Positions 53,800 to 53,914 of a stretch of 53,914 nt of DNA are shown one piece after another; positions within the stretch are counted from its first letter, which is position 1, and each line of letters begins with the position of its first letter. The translations under genes and the position numbers were made by a program. The notes below the pieces were generated by a model. The model did not search any database. It was not told where the DNA came from and worked only from the letters and a program-made list of their open reading frames with translations. Origin of the DNA: JAQIBY01 sp046546095 (lineage in GTDB: Bacteria > Bacteroidota > Bacteroidia > Bacteroidales > ML635J-15); contig JBKGYK010000011.1 of assembly GCA_046546095.1 (NCBI GenBank), forward strand, positions 1 through 53,914, given 5' to 3'.

Positions 53800-53914
53800 C
53801 CACAACACAGCTTTTGGCAATAGCAACAATATATCTGATCCTGAAATGGGCACATTTAATCACATCAATGCATTTTCCCTGAAACAAACAGGCATTTTTT
53901 CACATCCTCAGGCC

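Noticed and set aside
53715..53855. N-terminal extension of the UbiD frame with several Cys pairs (CCYC, LCC)
   Set aside because: It runs across the two hairpins and a promoter-like box and does not resemble a UbiD N-terminus; the Cys pairs are read from non-coding DNA.
1..53914. CRISPR arrays, insertion sequences, prophage genes, tRNA or rRNA genes
   Set aside because: I looked in the intergenic regions and for direct repeats with regular spacing, transposase motifs and cloverleaf-like sequence and found none; a tRNA scan would be the formal test.

Overview
The window is a chromosomal segment of a Bacteroidota bacterium. I see a coherent set of phylum markers: two very large secreted proteins with type IX secretion (T9SS) C-terminal sorting domains, two SusC-like TonB-dependent receptors with N-terminal carboxypeptidase-D-like domains, DUF5916 and DUF349 proteins, the ftsX–DUF3098–uppP–truB–queA gene order, and many upstream regions carrying the Bacteroidota -7 box TAnnTTTG. 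The order or genus cannot be fixed from this sequence; a free-living or marine member is plausible. No rRNA, tRNA, insertion sequence, prophage or CRISPR array was seen.

Layout. 0-8 kb: mostly minus-strand small envelope genes (outer-membrane barrel, lipoproteins, CIA30-like protein, DUF5916 barrel, MORN-repeat protein, small carboxypeptidase-D-like protein), with an OsmC-type peroxidase and a MIF-family tautomerase on the plus strand. 8-16 kb: a plus-strand run with a giant Ig-repeat T9SS protein, ftsX, DUF3098, uppP, truB, queA and prfB; prfB needs a programmed +1 frameshift. 16-21.6 kb: a five-gene minus-strand metal-handling cluster (Cys/His-rich periplasmic protein, His-rich TonB receptor with a CC motif, HMA-domain protein, periplasmic SagB-like nitroreductase, ZnT-type CDF exporter), divergent from a MntP-type manganese exporter. 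21.7-25.3 kb: DUF58 protein, CCA-adding enzyme, thioredoxin, mnmD. 25.4-28.9 kb: a 1174-residue subtilisin-like T9SS protease. 29-31.7 kb: a two-gene operon of an alpha-oxoamine synthase (serine-palmitoyltransferase-like) and a threonine-synthase-fold enzyme, which together look like the first two steps of sulfonolipid (capnine) synthesis. 31.8-34.3 kb: trmD overlapping a Uup-type ABC-F gene. 34.5-44.3 kb: a long plus-strand run DUF349–TonB receptor–pyrG–yidC–ABC-F with gaps of at most 12 bases. 44.3-51.2 kb: lipid kinase, a cytoplasmic YD-repeat-like protein, topoisomerase IV parE/parC and aroK. 51.3-53.7 kb: a membrane protein and a UbiD-family decarboxylase; 53.7 kb to the end is non-coding with two hairpins.

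How the parts fit. Most genes are housekeeping: translation and tRNA modification (prfB, truB, queA, cca, mnmD, trmD, two ABC-F), cell envelope (ftsX, uppP, yidC), nucleotides (pyrG) and chromosome topology (parE/parC). The accessory parts most worth following are the candidate cysteate synthase/cysteate acyltransferase pair with a near-perfect promoter, the metal cluster, and the Ig-repeat surface protein with an unusual cysteine pattern. Many start codons were moved from the longest open frame because the longer frame begins at TTG or runs through a promoter or hairpin; this is stated per gene.
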